Shown here piece by piece: positions 1 to 6,905 of a DNA stretch of 20,224 nucleotides; positions within the stretch are counted from its first letter, which is position 1; each line of letters opens with the position of its first letter. Both the position numbers and the translations under genes were made by a program. Origin of the DNA: Gemmobacter sp964439015 (lineage in GTDB: Bacteria > Pseudomonadota > Alphaproteobacteria > Rhodobacterales > Rhodobacteraceae); NCBI GenBank assembly GCA_964439015.1, contig CAYTMV010000041.1, positions 1 through 20,224 on the forward strand, in the 5' to 3' direction. The notes under the pieces are model-generated. The model was not told the DNA's origin. It ran no database searches and saw only the letters and a list, made by a program, of their open reading frames with translations.

Positions 1-53
1 GCAGCAGGACTATCCCGCCGCTACCGTGGACCAATTTTGCACCGCCGTTCTCA
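1..53 (-). mobile_element. Possible terminus of an IS21-like element (partial, runs off the window)
   Basis: Read on the minus strand, homology to the IS5 transposase stops abruptly after the GGC of its N-R-D-G motif. The next bases begin TGAGAACGG and continue with GGTGCAAAATTGGTCCAC and then GGCGGGATAGTCC. An end beginning 5'-TG and carrying repeated GGTCCA/AGTCC-like blocks resembles the terminal region of IS21-family elements. This is recalled family knowledge, not a database match. No transposase gene of this element lies in the window, so the assignment rests on about 50 bases and is tentative. Confidence 0.35.
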
Positions 54-188
54 GCCATCGCGATTGATGAAGATTATGTCTCTCAACATCCGCCGGTGAT
101 CTATGCGCTGTTTGCCGTGGCTCTTGGGAAAGAAGGGCTGCAGCCGCGCCATCTGCGCGGCCGTCAGCCAGAAAAGGTTGCTCATCAT
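51..188 (-). pseudogene. IS5-family transposase, N-terminal remnant
   Basis: The frame starts MMSNLFWLTAAQMARLQPFF and continues with PKSHGKQRIDHRRMLRDIIF and INRDG. This is the highly conserved N-terminus of IS5-family (IS427-type) transposases, which normally continues with LRWRDAP and a DDE catalytic domain. Only 45 residues remain; the TGA that ends the frame lies at the junction with unrelated DNA near base 53. The start at 188 is supported by AAGGAGG six bases upstream. No catalytic residues remain, so this is a dead fragment. The family assignment is confident; the exact IS group is not. Confidence 0.78.
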
Positions 189-212
189 TCAGCCTCCTTG
201 CGGAGGCTGAAT
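187..212 (-). repeat. Hairpin over the transposase start site
   Basis: ATTCAGCCTCC and GGAGGCTGAAT form a perfect 11-bp inverted repeat around a TTGC loop. On the minus strand the hairpin contains the AAGGAGG ribosome site and reaches the first start codon of the transposase remnant. Such structures can limit translation of transposase mRNA; that role is inferred here. The base-pairing is directly visible. Confidence 0.6.
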
Positions 213-264
213 CACGCCGCAAGGCCAAGATCAAACGGTCCTGACCTCAGTCCGATCCTCGGAT

Positions 265-287
265 GCATGACTCGAAGAAAGTCATGC
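265..287. repeat. Inverted repeat downstream of the polyamine operon
   Basis: GCATGACT and AGTCATGC form a perfect 8-bp stem around the seven-base loop CGAAGAA. It lies about 80 bases beyond the end of the seven-gene minus-strand operon, so it could end that transcript or mark an IS flank. No U-rich tract follows on the minus strand, so it is not a classical intrinsic terminator. A smaller stem, AAGGC-GCAA-GCCTT, lies at 320-333. The rest of 213-365 shows no gene. Confidence 0.3.
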
Positions 288-365
288 GTGAAGGCAGCCG
301 GTTCGCTTTACACGCGCTGAAGGCGCAAGCCTTGGGCCTAACGGAGGAAGACGCGCCCCCTGCCG

Positions 366-731
366 TCAGGCCTGTTCAGGATCGCTGAGGAAAACATAAA
401 TCTTCCGGGTGTGTTCCACGATCTCCCAAGTGCCCTTCCAGCCGCGCGGCAGCATGATCGCATCGCCGGGACCAAGCTCGCGCCGGGTGCCATCTACATG
501 CGTCATGACGATCTTTCCTTGCAGGAAATAACAGAACTCGGCAGCAGCCGAGCGATCCGCCGTGAACCGGCCGGGGGTGCATTCCCACAGGCCGATATCC
601 AGCGATCCGTCGGGCGAGGTCCAGAGCGACTGCGCCGCCTCTTGCTGGCCGGGGTTCAGGGTTGTGGGCTTGTCGGCCAGGCGACCAAGGTCGAGGCCGG
701 CGAGGTTGGTGAAGACGGAAAGGTCGATCAT
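366..731 (-). CDS. Small cupin protein, DUF861/Cupin_3 type
   Basis: This 121-residue protein is a single cupin barrel. Its core shows a first-motif segment ending CYFLQGKIVMTHVDG and a second-motif segment GPGDAIMLPRGWKGTWEIVE. This is the pattern of the DUF861 family, named after ureidoglycine aminohydrolase-like proteins. A GGAG site lies about eight bases before the ATG. It is the last gene of the operon, 12 bases after the oxidase stop codon. Stand-alone DUF861 cupins are common beside PuuB-like oxidases and Pot transporters, but their reaction is generally unknown. They may bind a small amine-derived metabolite. The family is confident; enzymatic function is not assigned. Confidence 0.82.
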   Translation of the reverse strand: MIDLSVFTNLAGLDLGRLADKPTTLNPGQQEAAQSLWTSPDGSLDIGLWECTPGRFTADRSAAAEFCYFLQGKIVMTHVDGTRRELGPGDAIMLPRGWKGTWEIVEHTRKIYVFLSDPEQA

Positions 732-743
732 GGTGGTCTCCGG

Positions 744-2132
744 TCAGCGGCCAGTGATACGGTTGGCGAGGGTGGCAAGGCGCGAGGTGGCGCGGCCGCC
801 GCTCGCGGCCTCGCGCCGGTCGGCCAGATGATAGAGCCAGTACATGCCATGCACGCCCAGCCAGCGGAAGGGTTCGATCTCCCACTTTCGGGGCTTGCGG
901 TTGACCCAGGGCAGGTCCGTGCGTTCGGTCTGCTTGTCCAGCACCAGATCGGCCAAAGTCTGGCCTGAGAAGTTCGAGGTCGAGACGCCAAGCCCGACAT
1001 AGCCGCCGGCCCAGCCGATTCCGGTTGCGGGATCAAGACCCGCAGTGGTGCACCAGTCGCGCGGCACGCCCAGCACGCCGCACCAGGCGTGATCGAGGCG
1101 CAGCCCCTGGGTCTGGGGCAGCAGGCGATAGAGGATGCCCTTCAGCTTCTCGACCGTCTTGGCCTGGGTCTGGCCGTTGACATCGGTCCTGGAGCCAAAG
1201 CGGTAGGGCACGCCCCGACCGCCCATGGCAATCCGGTTTTCCCGGGTGCGTTGGGCGTAGCAATAGGCATGCGAGGCATCGCCGAACAGCTCATGGCCCG
1301 TCCAGCCGATCTCGTCCCACAGCGCGTCGGGCAGGGGCTCGGTCACGACAATGGCGCTGTTCATCGGCAGCCATTCGCGCTCATTGCCGGGAATGCCGTG
1401 GGTGAAGCCCTCGGTCGCGCGCACGATCCGGTGCGCCGTGACCGTGCCGCGATTGGTGCTGACACGGCCTTTGGCGATGCCGGTCACGGTGGTCTGCTCG
1501 TAGATCCGCACGCCCAGCCGCTCGACGGTTTCGGCCAGGCCGCGCACCAGCTTTGCCGGTTGCACCCGCGCTACGCCGCCGACGACCAACGCGCCCTGCA
1601 CATCCTTGATGCGGATGCGCGATGCGGCCTCGGCCGCACCGATCAACTGGCTGCGCTCGGGCGGGACCTGCCAGGCCATGTCGCTTTCATGTTCGTCGCG
1701 CAGGCGTTGCATCTGCGCGGGCGAGCAGGCGAAGGTGAGGCAGTCGGTGCGGCGGATATCGGCGTCGATCCCCTCGACCTCGCAGACGCGGATCACCTCA
1801 TCGACCGTGCCGCGCAGCTGGCGTTCGAAGTCGATGATTGCGTCGCGCGTGCCGCTGCTCAGATACTTGTCCCGGCTCCAGGCAAAATTTCCCGAACACC
1901 AGCCGCCGTTGCGGCCCGAAGCGCCAAAACCTGCGAACTCTTTCTCGATGATGGCAATCGACAGCGCAGGCTGCGCCTGTTTCAGATAATAGGCCGTCCA
2001 CAACCCGGTAAAGCCCGCGCCGACAATGCAAACATCGACATCCATGTCGCCGGGCAGGGGCGCACGATAGCCGGGAACCCCGCCCATATCGGCATACCAG
2101 AACGAAACGCCGCCGTTCTTCTGAACATCCAT
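744..2132 (-). CDS. FAD-dependent amine oxidoreductase, PuuB/OrdL-like (DAO family)
   Basis: This is a 462-residue flavoprotein of the D-amino-acid-oxidase (DAO) superfamily. The Rossmann FAD motif is VCIVGAGFTGLWTAYYL near residues 34-50, followed by FGASGRNGGW, the signature of gamma-glutamylputrescine oxidase-type enzymes. A C-terminal GWAGGYVGLGVS segment is the usual second FAD contact. I chose the ATG at 2132, preceded by GAAAGGA and 11 bases after the ABC ATPase stop. An in-frame TTG at 2147 would overlap that stop and is less likely. Members oxidise primary or secondary amines to aldehyde or imine, ammonia and H2O2. Its place downstream of a polyamine-type ABC transporter suggests putrescine, gamma-glutamylputrescine or a related amine as substrate; this is inference. 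No gamma-glutamylputrescine synthetase gene is present. Confidence 0.85.
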   Translation of the reverse strand: MDVQKNGGVSFWYADMGGVPGYRAPLPGDMDVDVCIVGAGFTGLWTAYYLKQAQPALSIAIIEKEFAGFGASGRNGGWCSGNFAWSRDKYLSSGTRDAIIDFERQLRGTVDEVIRVCEVEGIDADIRRTDCLTFACSPAQMQRLRDEHESDMAWQVPPERSQLIGAAEAASRIRIKDVQGALVVGGVARVQPAKLVRGLAETVERLGVRIYEQTTVTGIAKGRVSTNRGTVTAHRIVRATEGFTHGIPGNEREWLPMNSAIVVTEPLPDALWDEIGWTGHELFGDASHAYCYAQRTRENRIAMGGRGVPYRFGSRTDVNGQTQAKTVEKLKGILYRLLPQTQGLRLDHAWCGVLGVPRDWCTTAGLDPATGIGWAGGYVGLGVSTSNFSGQTLADLVLDKQTERTDLPWVNRKPRKWEIEPFRWLGVHGMYWLYHLADRREAASGGRATSRLATLANRITGR

Positions 2133-2143
2133 GATCAATCCTT

Positions 2144-3247
2144 TCAAAGCCCTGCGGTCGAGCCGTCATCGGCCAAAAGCTTGCTGTCCTCGGGGTTCCA
2201 CGCCAATTCGACCGGGCTGCCGATAGCGAAGGGCGCGCCTTGGGTGGGCATCCGGGCGGTGACCTGGCTGCCATCGGCCAATGTCACCTCATATTTCATC
2301 GCGGAGCCCAGATAGAGCACCTCGCGCACCGTGCCGTTGATGATATTGCGCTTGCCGCCCTGGGCGGGGGCCTGCACCGAAACCGCCTCGGGGCGCAGCA
2401 GGATCGCCTGCTTGTCGGTGTCAGCCAGCACACCGGGTGCAACCAGCTGCACGCCCGCGACCTCGATCGCGGTCTCGGTCCCGTTGCGGCGATGGGGCCC
2501 GCGCAGCACCGAGCTTTCGCCGATGAACTGCCCCACGAACAGCGTTTGCGGATTGGTATACAGCTCGTGTCCCGTGCCCACCTGCTCGATCCGGCCCTTG
2601 TTGAACACCGCGATCCGGTCGGACAACACCAGGGCCTCTTCCTGATCGTGGGTCACATACACGAAGGTCGAGCCCAGATCGCGGTGGATGCGCTTGATCT
2701 CAAGCTGCAAGACCTCGCGCAGCTTCTTGTCCAGCGCGCCGAGCGGCTCGTCCATCAGCAGCAGCGAGGGGGTGAAGACCATGGCGCGGGCCAAAGCCAC
2801 GCGCTGCTGCTGGCCACCCGACAATTCGCTGGGATAGCGGTGAGCGAAGGCTTGCAACTGCACCTTTTCCAGTGCGCGTGCCACAGCCTCGTTGCGCGCC
2901 GCCTTGGCGATGCCGCGCTGCTTCAAGGGATAGGCGACGTTTGCCGCAACCGTCATGTGCGGAAACAGGGCGTAGTGCTGGAAGACCACCCCGATATTGC
3001 GCTTGTGCGCCGGGGTATTGCCGATCGACCGCTCGCCGAGCCGGATTTCGCCATCGCTCAGATCGGTGAAGCCGGCGATCAAGTTCAGCGTCGTGGTCTT
3101 GCCCGAGCCGGAGGGACCGAGGAACGACATGAACTCACCCGGTTCGATCCGCAGGTTGATTGCATCAAGGGCAGTGAAATTGCCATAAAACTTGCTGACA
3201 TTGCTGATCGTGATGGCCGCGCCCGGGGCGTTGCTTGCAAGGGTCAT
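2144..3247 (-). CDS. ABC transporter ATP-binding protein, PotA-like
   Basis: This 367-residue ATPase would power amine uptake at the cytoplasmic face. It shows Walker A GPSGSGKTT (about 44-52), Q-loop VVFQHYALFP, signature LSGGQQQR (about 142-149), Walker B LLLMDEP (162-168) and switch histidine VTHDQEEAL (about H200). The C-terminal 120 residues form a TOBE_2-type domain (LLRPEAVSV), normal for the PotA/PotG/FbpC group. The ATG overlaps the stop of the upstream permease (ATGA), indicating translational coupling. The best fit is spermidine/putrescine-type uptake, judged from the whole operon; the ATPase alone cannot decide the substrate. Confidence 0.93.
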   Translation of the reverse strand: MTLASNAPGAAITISNVSKFYGNFTALDAINLRIEPGEFMSFLGPSGSGKTTTLNLIAGFTDLSDGEIRLGERSIGNTPAHKRNIGVVFQHYALFPHMTVAANVAYPLKQRGIAKAARNEAVARALEKVQLQAFAHRYPSELSGGQQQRVALARAMVFTPSLLLMDEPLGALDKKLREVLQLEIKRIHRDLGSTFVYVTHDQEEALVLSDRIAVFNKGRIEQVGTGHELYTNPQTLFVGQFIGESSVLRGPHRRNGTETAIEVAGVQLVAPGVLADTDKQAILLRPEAVSVQAPAQGGKRNIINGTVREVLYLGSAMKYEVTLADGSQVTARMPTQGAPFAIGSPVELAWNPEDSKLLADDGSTAGL

Positions 3248-4035
3248 GTCCGGCGTCCTGTGCGGGTGCCAATCAGCAGGCCCAGCCCGATGACCAGCGA
3301 CGTGGCAAGAAAGATGAGCGAGCCCACTGCCGCCACTGTCGGGTCGGCATCGCGGGTCATCGATGAGAAGATTTGCACCGGCAGCGTCTTCAGGGCCGGG
3401 CTGGTGATGAACAGCGAGACGATCACCTCGTCAAAGCTGGTGACAAAGGCAAACAAGGCACCGGACAGGATGCCCGGCATGATCAGCGGCAGCGTCACCG
3501 TGAAGAAGGTGCTGAGGCGCGAGGCACCCAGGCTTGCCGCCGCGACCTCAAGCCGCGCGTCGAACACCGCAAGGTTCGCGCCCACGGCAATGACCACGAA
3601 GGGGATGGCCAGCAGTGTATGGGCCAGCACATAGCCCGTCCAGGTGCCCACCAGCTGCGTGTCGAGGTAGACGGCATAGATGCCGACGGCCAGCACCACG
3701 CCCGGCACGATCATCGGCGTGATCAGGATGGCGCGGATGATCCCGGCAGGGCCGGCGCGCATCCGCTCGATCCCCAGCGCCGCCAGCGTGCCGATCACAG
3801 TCGCCACCACGGCGACCATCGCCGCCACCTTGGCCGAGACGATCAGGCTGCCGAACCACTGCGGGTTGGTGAAGAAATTCTCATACCATTGCAGCGAAAA
3901 GCCCGTCGGCGGAAAGGCCAGCGATTTCTTGTCGGCGAAGGACATCGGAAACACGATCAGCGTCGGCGCCACCAGCCAGACCGCGATCAACAGGCAGGTC
4001 AGGCCCAGCAGCAGCCGGGGAAGTCGGGCTTTCAT
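3244..4035 (-). CDS. ABC transporter permease, PotC-like
   Basis: This 263-residue inner-membrane protein has about six hydrophobic helices, the first near residues 8-30. The cytoplasmic EAA loop reads VAAASLGASRLSTFFTVTLP with the LPLIMPG continuation, the contact site for the ATPase. The start at 4035 is fixed by GGAGG six bases upstream and by a four-base ATGA overlap with the preceding permease. The same frame stays open upstream to 4578, but that stretch is only an off-frame reading of the upstream permease. It is the second of two permeases, as in potABCD, and its N-terminal pattern MSFADKKSLAFPPTGFSLQW is typical of PotC/PotI-type subunits. Confidence 0.92.
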   Translation of the reverse strand: MKARLPRLLLGLTCLLIAVWLVAPTLIVFPMSFADKKSLAFPPTGFSLQWYENFFTNPQWFGSLIVSAKVAAMVAVVATVIGTLAALGIERMRAGPAGIIRAILITPMIVPGVVLAVGIYAVYLDTQLVGTWTGYVLAHTLLAIPFVVIAVGANLAVFDARLEVAAASLGASRLSTFFTVTLPLIMPGILSGALFAFVTSFDEVIVSLFITSPALKTLPVQIFSSMTRDADPTVAAVGSLIFLATSLVIGLGLLIGTRTGRRT

Positions 4036-4880
4036 CGGCTGCCTCCGCTCATGTTGTATTTGCGCCGCATGAAGGGTCTGGCGATCCCGAGCAGGCCGAA
4101 GGTCGCGATCAGCAGCACCACGCCCATGGCCCCGCCACGGCCCCAGTTCAGCAGCGACAACACCTGTTGCTGGATCAGCGTCGACAGCATCGTCGATTGC
4201 GGCCCGCCCAGCAGCAGCGGCGTGATGTAGAACCCGAGTGCCAGAATGAAGACGATGGTCGCCCCGGCAAAGACGCCCGGCAACGAGAGCGGCAGGTAAA
4301 TCTGGAAGAAGGTCTTGACCGGATGCGCCCCGAGGCTGCGCGCGGCCTGCAGCAGGCGCATGTCGATCCCGCGCATCACCGCATAGAGCGGCATGATCAT
4401 GAAGGGCAGCAAGATCTGCGTCATGCCGATCGTGACCCCCAGCTGGGTGCGGATCAGCCGGACCTTCTCGAAGCCGACGGCCATCAGCATGCGGTTGATC
4501 ACGCCTGAATCCTGCAACAGGATCACCCAGGCCAACGTCCGCACCACGCCAGAAACCCAGAACGGCACCAGCACGCACAGCACCAGCAACAGCCTCAACC
4601 GTGGCCCGGCCGCGGACATGGCGAAGGCATAGGGATAGGCTACCAGCACACAGGCCAGGGTAACCCAGAAGGCGATGCTGAAGGTGCGGCTCAGAACGAT
4701 CAGGTTCACCGGGGTGTCAAAGAACCAGACGTAGTTTTGCAGACCCGGCGCGGGCTCTGAGAAACTGCGATAGACAATGACCCCCAGCGGCACGGCCATC
4801 ACCAGGACCAGCACCGCAAGGGCGGGCAGGGTCAACAGGAACGGCCGGCGCAGCAACGGCGCGGCGGATTTGGACGACAT
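4032..4880 (-). CDS. ABC transporter permease, PotB-like
   Basis: This 282-residue membrane protein has about six helices. The first spans residues 15-36, followed by the periplasmic stretch YRSFSEPAPGLQNYVWFF, which is characteristic of PotB/PotH permeases. The EAA loop reads LLQAARSLGAHPVKTFFQIY followed by LPLSLPG. A GGGGG site lies six bases before the ATG. It pairs with the PotC-like subunit with which it overlaps by four bases. It is separated from the binding-protein gene by 51 bases that contain a strong hairpin. It forms the substrate channel of the operon's polyamine-type transporter. Confidence 0.92.
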   Translation of the reverse strand: MSSKSAAPLLRRPFLLTLPALAVLVLVMAVPLGVIVYRSFSEPAPGLQNYVWFFDTPVNLIVLSRTFSIAFWVTLACVLVAYPYAFAMSAAGPRLRLLLVLCVLVPFWVSGVVRTLAWVILLQDSGVINRMLMAVGFEKVRLIRTQLGVTIGMTQILLPFMIMPLYAVMRGIDMRLLQAARSLGAHPVKTFFQIYLPLSLPGVFAGATIVFILALGFYITPLLLGGPQSTMLSTLIQQQVLSLLNWGRGGAMGVVLLIATFGLLGIARPFMRRKYNMSGGSR

Positions 4881-4899
4881 GATACCCCCGGACGAAAGG

Positions 4900-4923
4900 G
4901 CCGGGACCCGTGAAGGCCCCGGC
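4900..4923 (-). promoter_or_regulatory. Intercistronic mRNA hairpin between binding protein and permease
   Basis: On the minus-strand transcript GCCGGGGCC and GGTCCCGGC pair as a nine-base stem (one G-U pair) closed by the six-base loop TTCACG. It begins nine bases after the binding-protein stop codon and ends 19 bases before the permease start. The bases that follow, CCTTTCG, are only weakly U-rich. In many ABC operons such stems stabilise the upstream mRNA or cause partial termination, so that the binding protein is made in excess. That role is inferred; the stem itself is visible. Confidence 0.6.
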
Positions 4924-4931
4924 GGAGTGCC

Positions 4932-6002
4932 TTAGTTTCCGGCGATGAACTCTGCCCACTTTTCGCCAAGCAGCTCGTAGTTTTCGACCCAGTATTCGAT
5001 GTTCTGGTTATAGGCCATCGCCTGCTTTTCCGGCGTATTGGTCATGAAGGCCGCGGTCAGCTCGTCGACCTTCGGCTGCGCGTCGACATGGATCGGGGAG
5101 TAGGAAGTCTCCTGCGCCATGATCTCTTGCGCTTCCTTGCCCAGATAGGCGTTGATCAGCGCATGGGCGGCATCGGGATCCTTGACCCCCATCGGGATGG
5201 CGATCTGGTCCTTCACGACGATCCAGTCCTGCCAGACCGGCTCGTAATTGGCGCCATTGGCGAGGGCCGCCTTGCCGCGGCCAGACCAGACCATCACCAT
5301 ATCCGCTTCGCCCGCTTCCAGCATCTGCTGGCTTTCGGCGCCGGTGGTCCAGGGCACCAGATGCTCGCGGATCGAGCGCCACTTGTTCAGGCCGCGGTCG
5401 ATATCGGCCGGGAACATCTGGTCACGCGGCACGCCATCGGCCATCAGGCCCAATTCAACCATGTAGCCTTCCGGATCGGCATAGCCCGGGATGCCGCGGG
5501 TGCCGGGGAATTTCTCGACATCGAAGAAATCTGCCCAACCTTGCGGCGGGTTATCCTTGTAGGTGTCCTTGTTGTAGAGGAACATCACCGCATAGTTCAT
5601 CGCCGGCACGCTGCAGGGCCCGACTTGCCCGGGCGGCACCTTCGAGACGTCGATCTTGGTGAAATCGAGCTTCATGAACAGCGTGCCGCAATGCACGAAG
5701 GGCGTGAAGTCGCCGGTGTCGACAACATCCCACATGACATTGCCGGCCTCGACCTGCGCCTGGATCTTGGCGTTCTCGGTCGGGCCGTCCGACAGCAGCG
5801 TCACGCCCGATTTGGCGACGAAACCGTCCAGCGCCTTGATCTGGCCGTCCTGGAAAATGCCGCCATAGGACACGAAGGTCAGTGTCTTGCCCGCCAGCGA
5901 GCCTTCCGCCACCTCGCCTGCAACCGGTCCCTCGGCCATCACCGGGGCAGCCAGCCCAAGCGAGGCCACAAGGGCAAGTCCGCCAATCATATGATGTTTC
6001 AT
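4932..6002 (-). CDS. Periplasmic polyamine-type solute-binding protein, PotD/PotF-like
   Basis: The 356-residue precursor starts MKHHMIGGLALVASLGLAAP and has a Sec signal peptide with likely cleavage after VMA (about residue 23). The mature part is a SBP_bac_8-type fold: KTLTFVSYGGIFQDGQ, then VVDTGDFTPFVHCGTLFMKL, then YAVMFLYNKDTY. The C-terminal half carries WTTGAESQQMLEAGEADMVM, the usual hinge region of PotD relatives. The ATG at 6002 follows AGGGAAAA and is the only start that leaves a proper signal peptide; the frame upstream of it is not coding. It delivers substrate to the two permeases. Spermidine or putrescine is the leading guess, but binding residues cannot be verified here, and opines or other amines are possible. 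Confidence 0.9.
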   Translation of the reverse strand: MKHHMIGGLALVASLGLAAPVMAEGPVAGEVAEGSLAGKTLTFVSYGGIFQDGQIKALDGFVAKSGVTLLSDGPTENAKIQAQVEAGNVMWDVVDTGDFTPFVHCGTLFMKLDFTKIDVSKVPPGQVGPCSVPAMNYAVMFLYNKDTYKDNPPQGWADFFDVEKFPGTRGIPGYADPEGYMVELGLMADGVPRDQMFPADIDRGLNKWRSIREHLVPWTTGAESQQMLEAGEADMVMVWSGRGKAALANGANYEPVWQDWIVVKDQIAIPMGVKDPDAAHALINAYLGKEAQEIMAQETSYSPIHVDAQPKVDELTAAFMTNTPEKQAMAYNQNIEYWVENYELLGEKWAEFIAGN

Positions 6003-6073
6003 TGTCTTTTCCCTGTTGTTCTGGTTGTCAGTCTTGCCGGACCCCATGGATCCGTTTGCGCCGGGGATCGGTG

Positions 6074-6706
6074 TTATTTTTTTTCCCGGTAGTCCCCAAA
6101 GCTGGCTGCGGTTGATGTCGGCGGCGAGATGATGAACAGCACCTCCGCCGACGATGGGCCGATATTGATGACCCGGTGCGGGACCGAGCTTTGGTATTCG
6201 ATGCAATCTCCGTCCTCCAGCACATGGCTGTCGGGGCCAAGATCAAGTTGCACACGCCCGTTCATGACAAACAGCATTTCGTGGCTGTCACCATGGACAT
6301 ATTGTTCCGTGCCGCTGGAGCCACCCGGCTCGAACTCGGCCAGATAGGTCTCGAACTGCGTCAGAGGCCGGCGCGAGAGCAGTGATTTCCGCTGCCCGTT
6401 CATCACCGGCAGGGCTGGACGCTCGGCCCGGCGCAACACCGGGTCCTGGCCTGACTCGGTTCCCGAAAACAGCTCGGAAATCGACGTGCCGAAGACGTTG
6501 GCGATGCGGATCAGGGTCGAGGTGCTGGCGCCGCTCAGCCCGCGTTCCAGTTGGCTCAGAAAGCTTGCAGAGGTGCCAGTCGCTTCGGCCAGTTGACGAA
6601 GCGACATGTTGCTGGCCTTGCGCAAACGCCGCAGCCGCTGGGCCACGATGCCTTTGGCATCAATGTCCCCGGACAGCTGGTTTTCTGCGGTGTGCATCAC
6701 GTTCAT
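6074..6706 (-). CDS. XRE-family transcriptional regulator with C-terminal cupin domain (PuuR-like)
   Basis: This 210-residue regulator has a helix-turn-helix at about residues 20-80 (VAQRLRRLRK, LRQLAEATGTSASFLSQLER). A Cupin_2 sensor follows at about 130-200 (EQYVHGDSHEMLFVMNGRVQ, LEDGDCIEYQSSVPHRV). The layout matches PuuR, the repressor of putrescine utilisation in E. coli. It is the first gene of the transporter-oxidase operon, 71 bases before the binding protein. I prefer the ATG at 6706. The TTG at 6745 would place codons inside a palindromic operator-like site, and no good ribosome site is visible for either start. It probably represses its own operon until an amine ligand binds the cupin; this is inferred from family and position. 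Confidence 0.88.
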   Translation of the reverse strand: MNVMHTAENQLSGDIDAKGIVAQRLRRLRKASNMSLRQLAEATGTSASFLSQLERGLSGASTSTLIRIANVFGTSISELFSGTESGQDPVLRRAERPALPVMNGQRKSLLSRRPLTQFETYLAEFEPGGSSGTEQYVHGDSHEMLFVMNGRVQLDLGPDSHVLEDGDCIEYQSSVPHRVINIGPSSAEVLFIISPPTSTAASFGDYREKK

Positions 6707-6736
6707 TTTTGCAGTGGCGGTTCGCTTACTGAGGTC

Positions 6737-6754
6737 ACTTAACAAGTGTTAAGT
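6737..6754. promoter_or_regulatory. Palindromic operator candidate of the polyamine operon
   Basis: ACTTAACA and TGTTAAGT are perfect 8-bp arms separated by AG. A second, wider pair, CTTACT (6725-6730) and AGTAAG (6752-6757), overlaps it. The site lies 31 bases upstream of the regulator ATG, where the operon promoter should be. It is AT-rich within GC-rich surroundings and is a natural binding site for the XRE-cupin protein it precedes. A TTGAAA on the minus strand just upstream could be a -35 box, but no convincing -10 box goes with it. Confidence 0.55.
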
Positions 6755-6905
6755 AAGATCAAACGCATTTCAATGATTCTTCCTGGGCGCGCTTTTGGCA
6801 GTGAAGGACATGGGCAGCTTGATGGGCGCCCGGACCGGAGAATTGCCAAGCCGAGATTTCTCAACGATAAGGTGGGTCTATCGGTGAACAGGGTGGATCA
6901 ACCAG

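Noticed and set aside
1089..2315. 408-codon plus-strand frame over the oxidase
   Set aside because: Antisense shadow of the PuuB-like gene, with biased composition and no domain.
3244..4578. 444-residue version of the PotC-like permease
   Set aside because: The first 180 residues are an off-frame reading of the upstream permease. The ATGA overlap and ribosome site fix the real start at 4035.
4932..6206. 424-residue version of the binding protein
   Set aside because: The first 68 residues overlap the regulator gene out of frame and would bury the signal peptide. The ATG at 6002 is correct.
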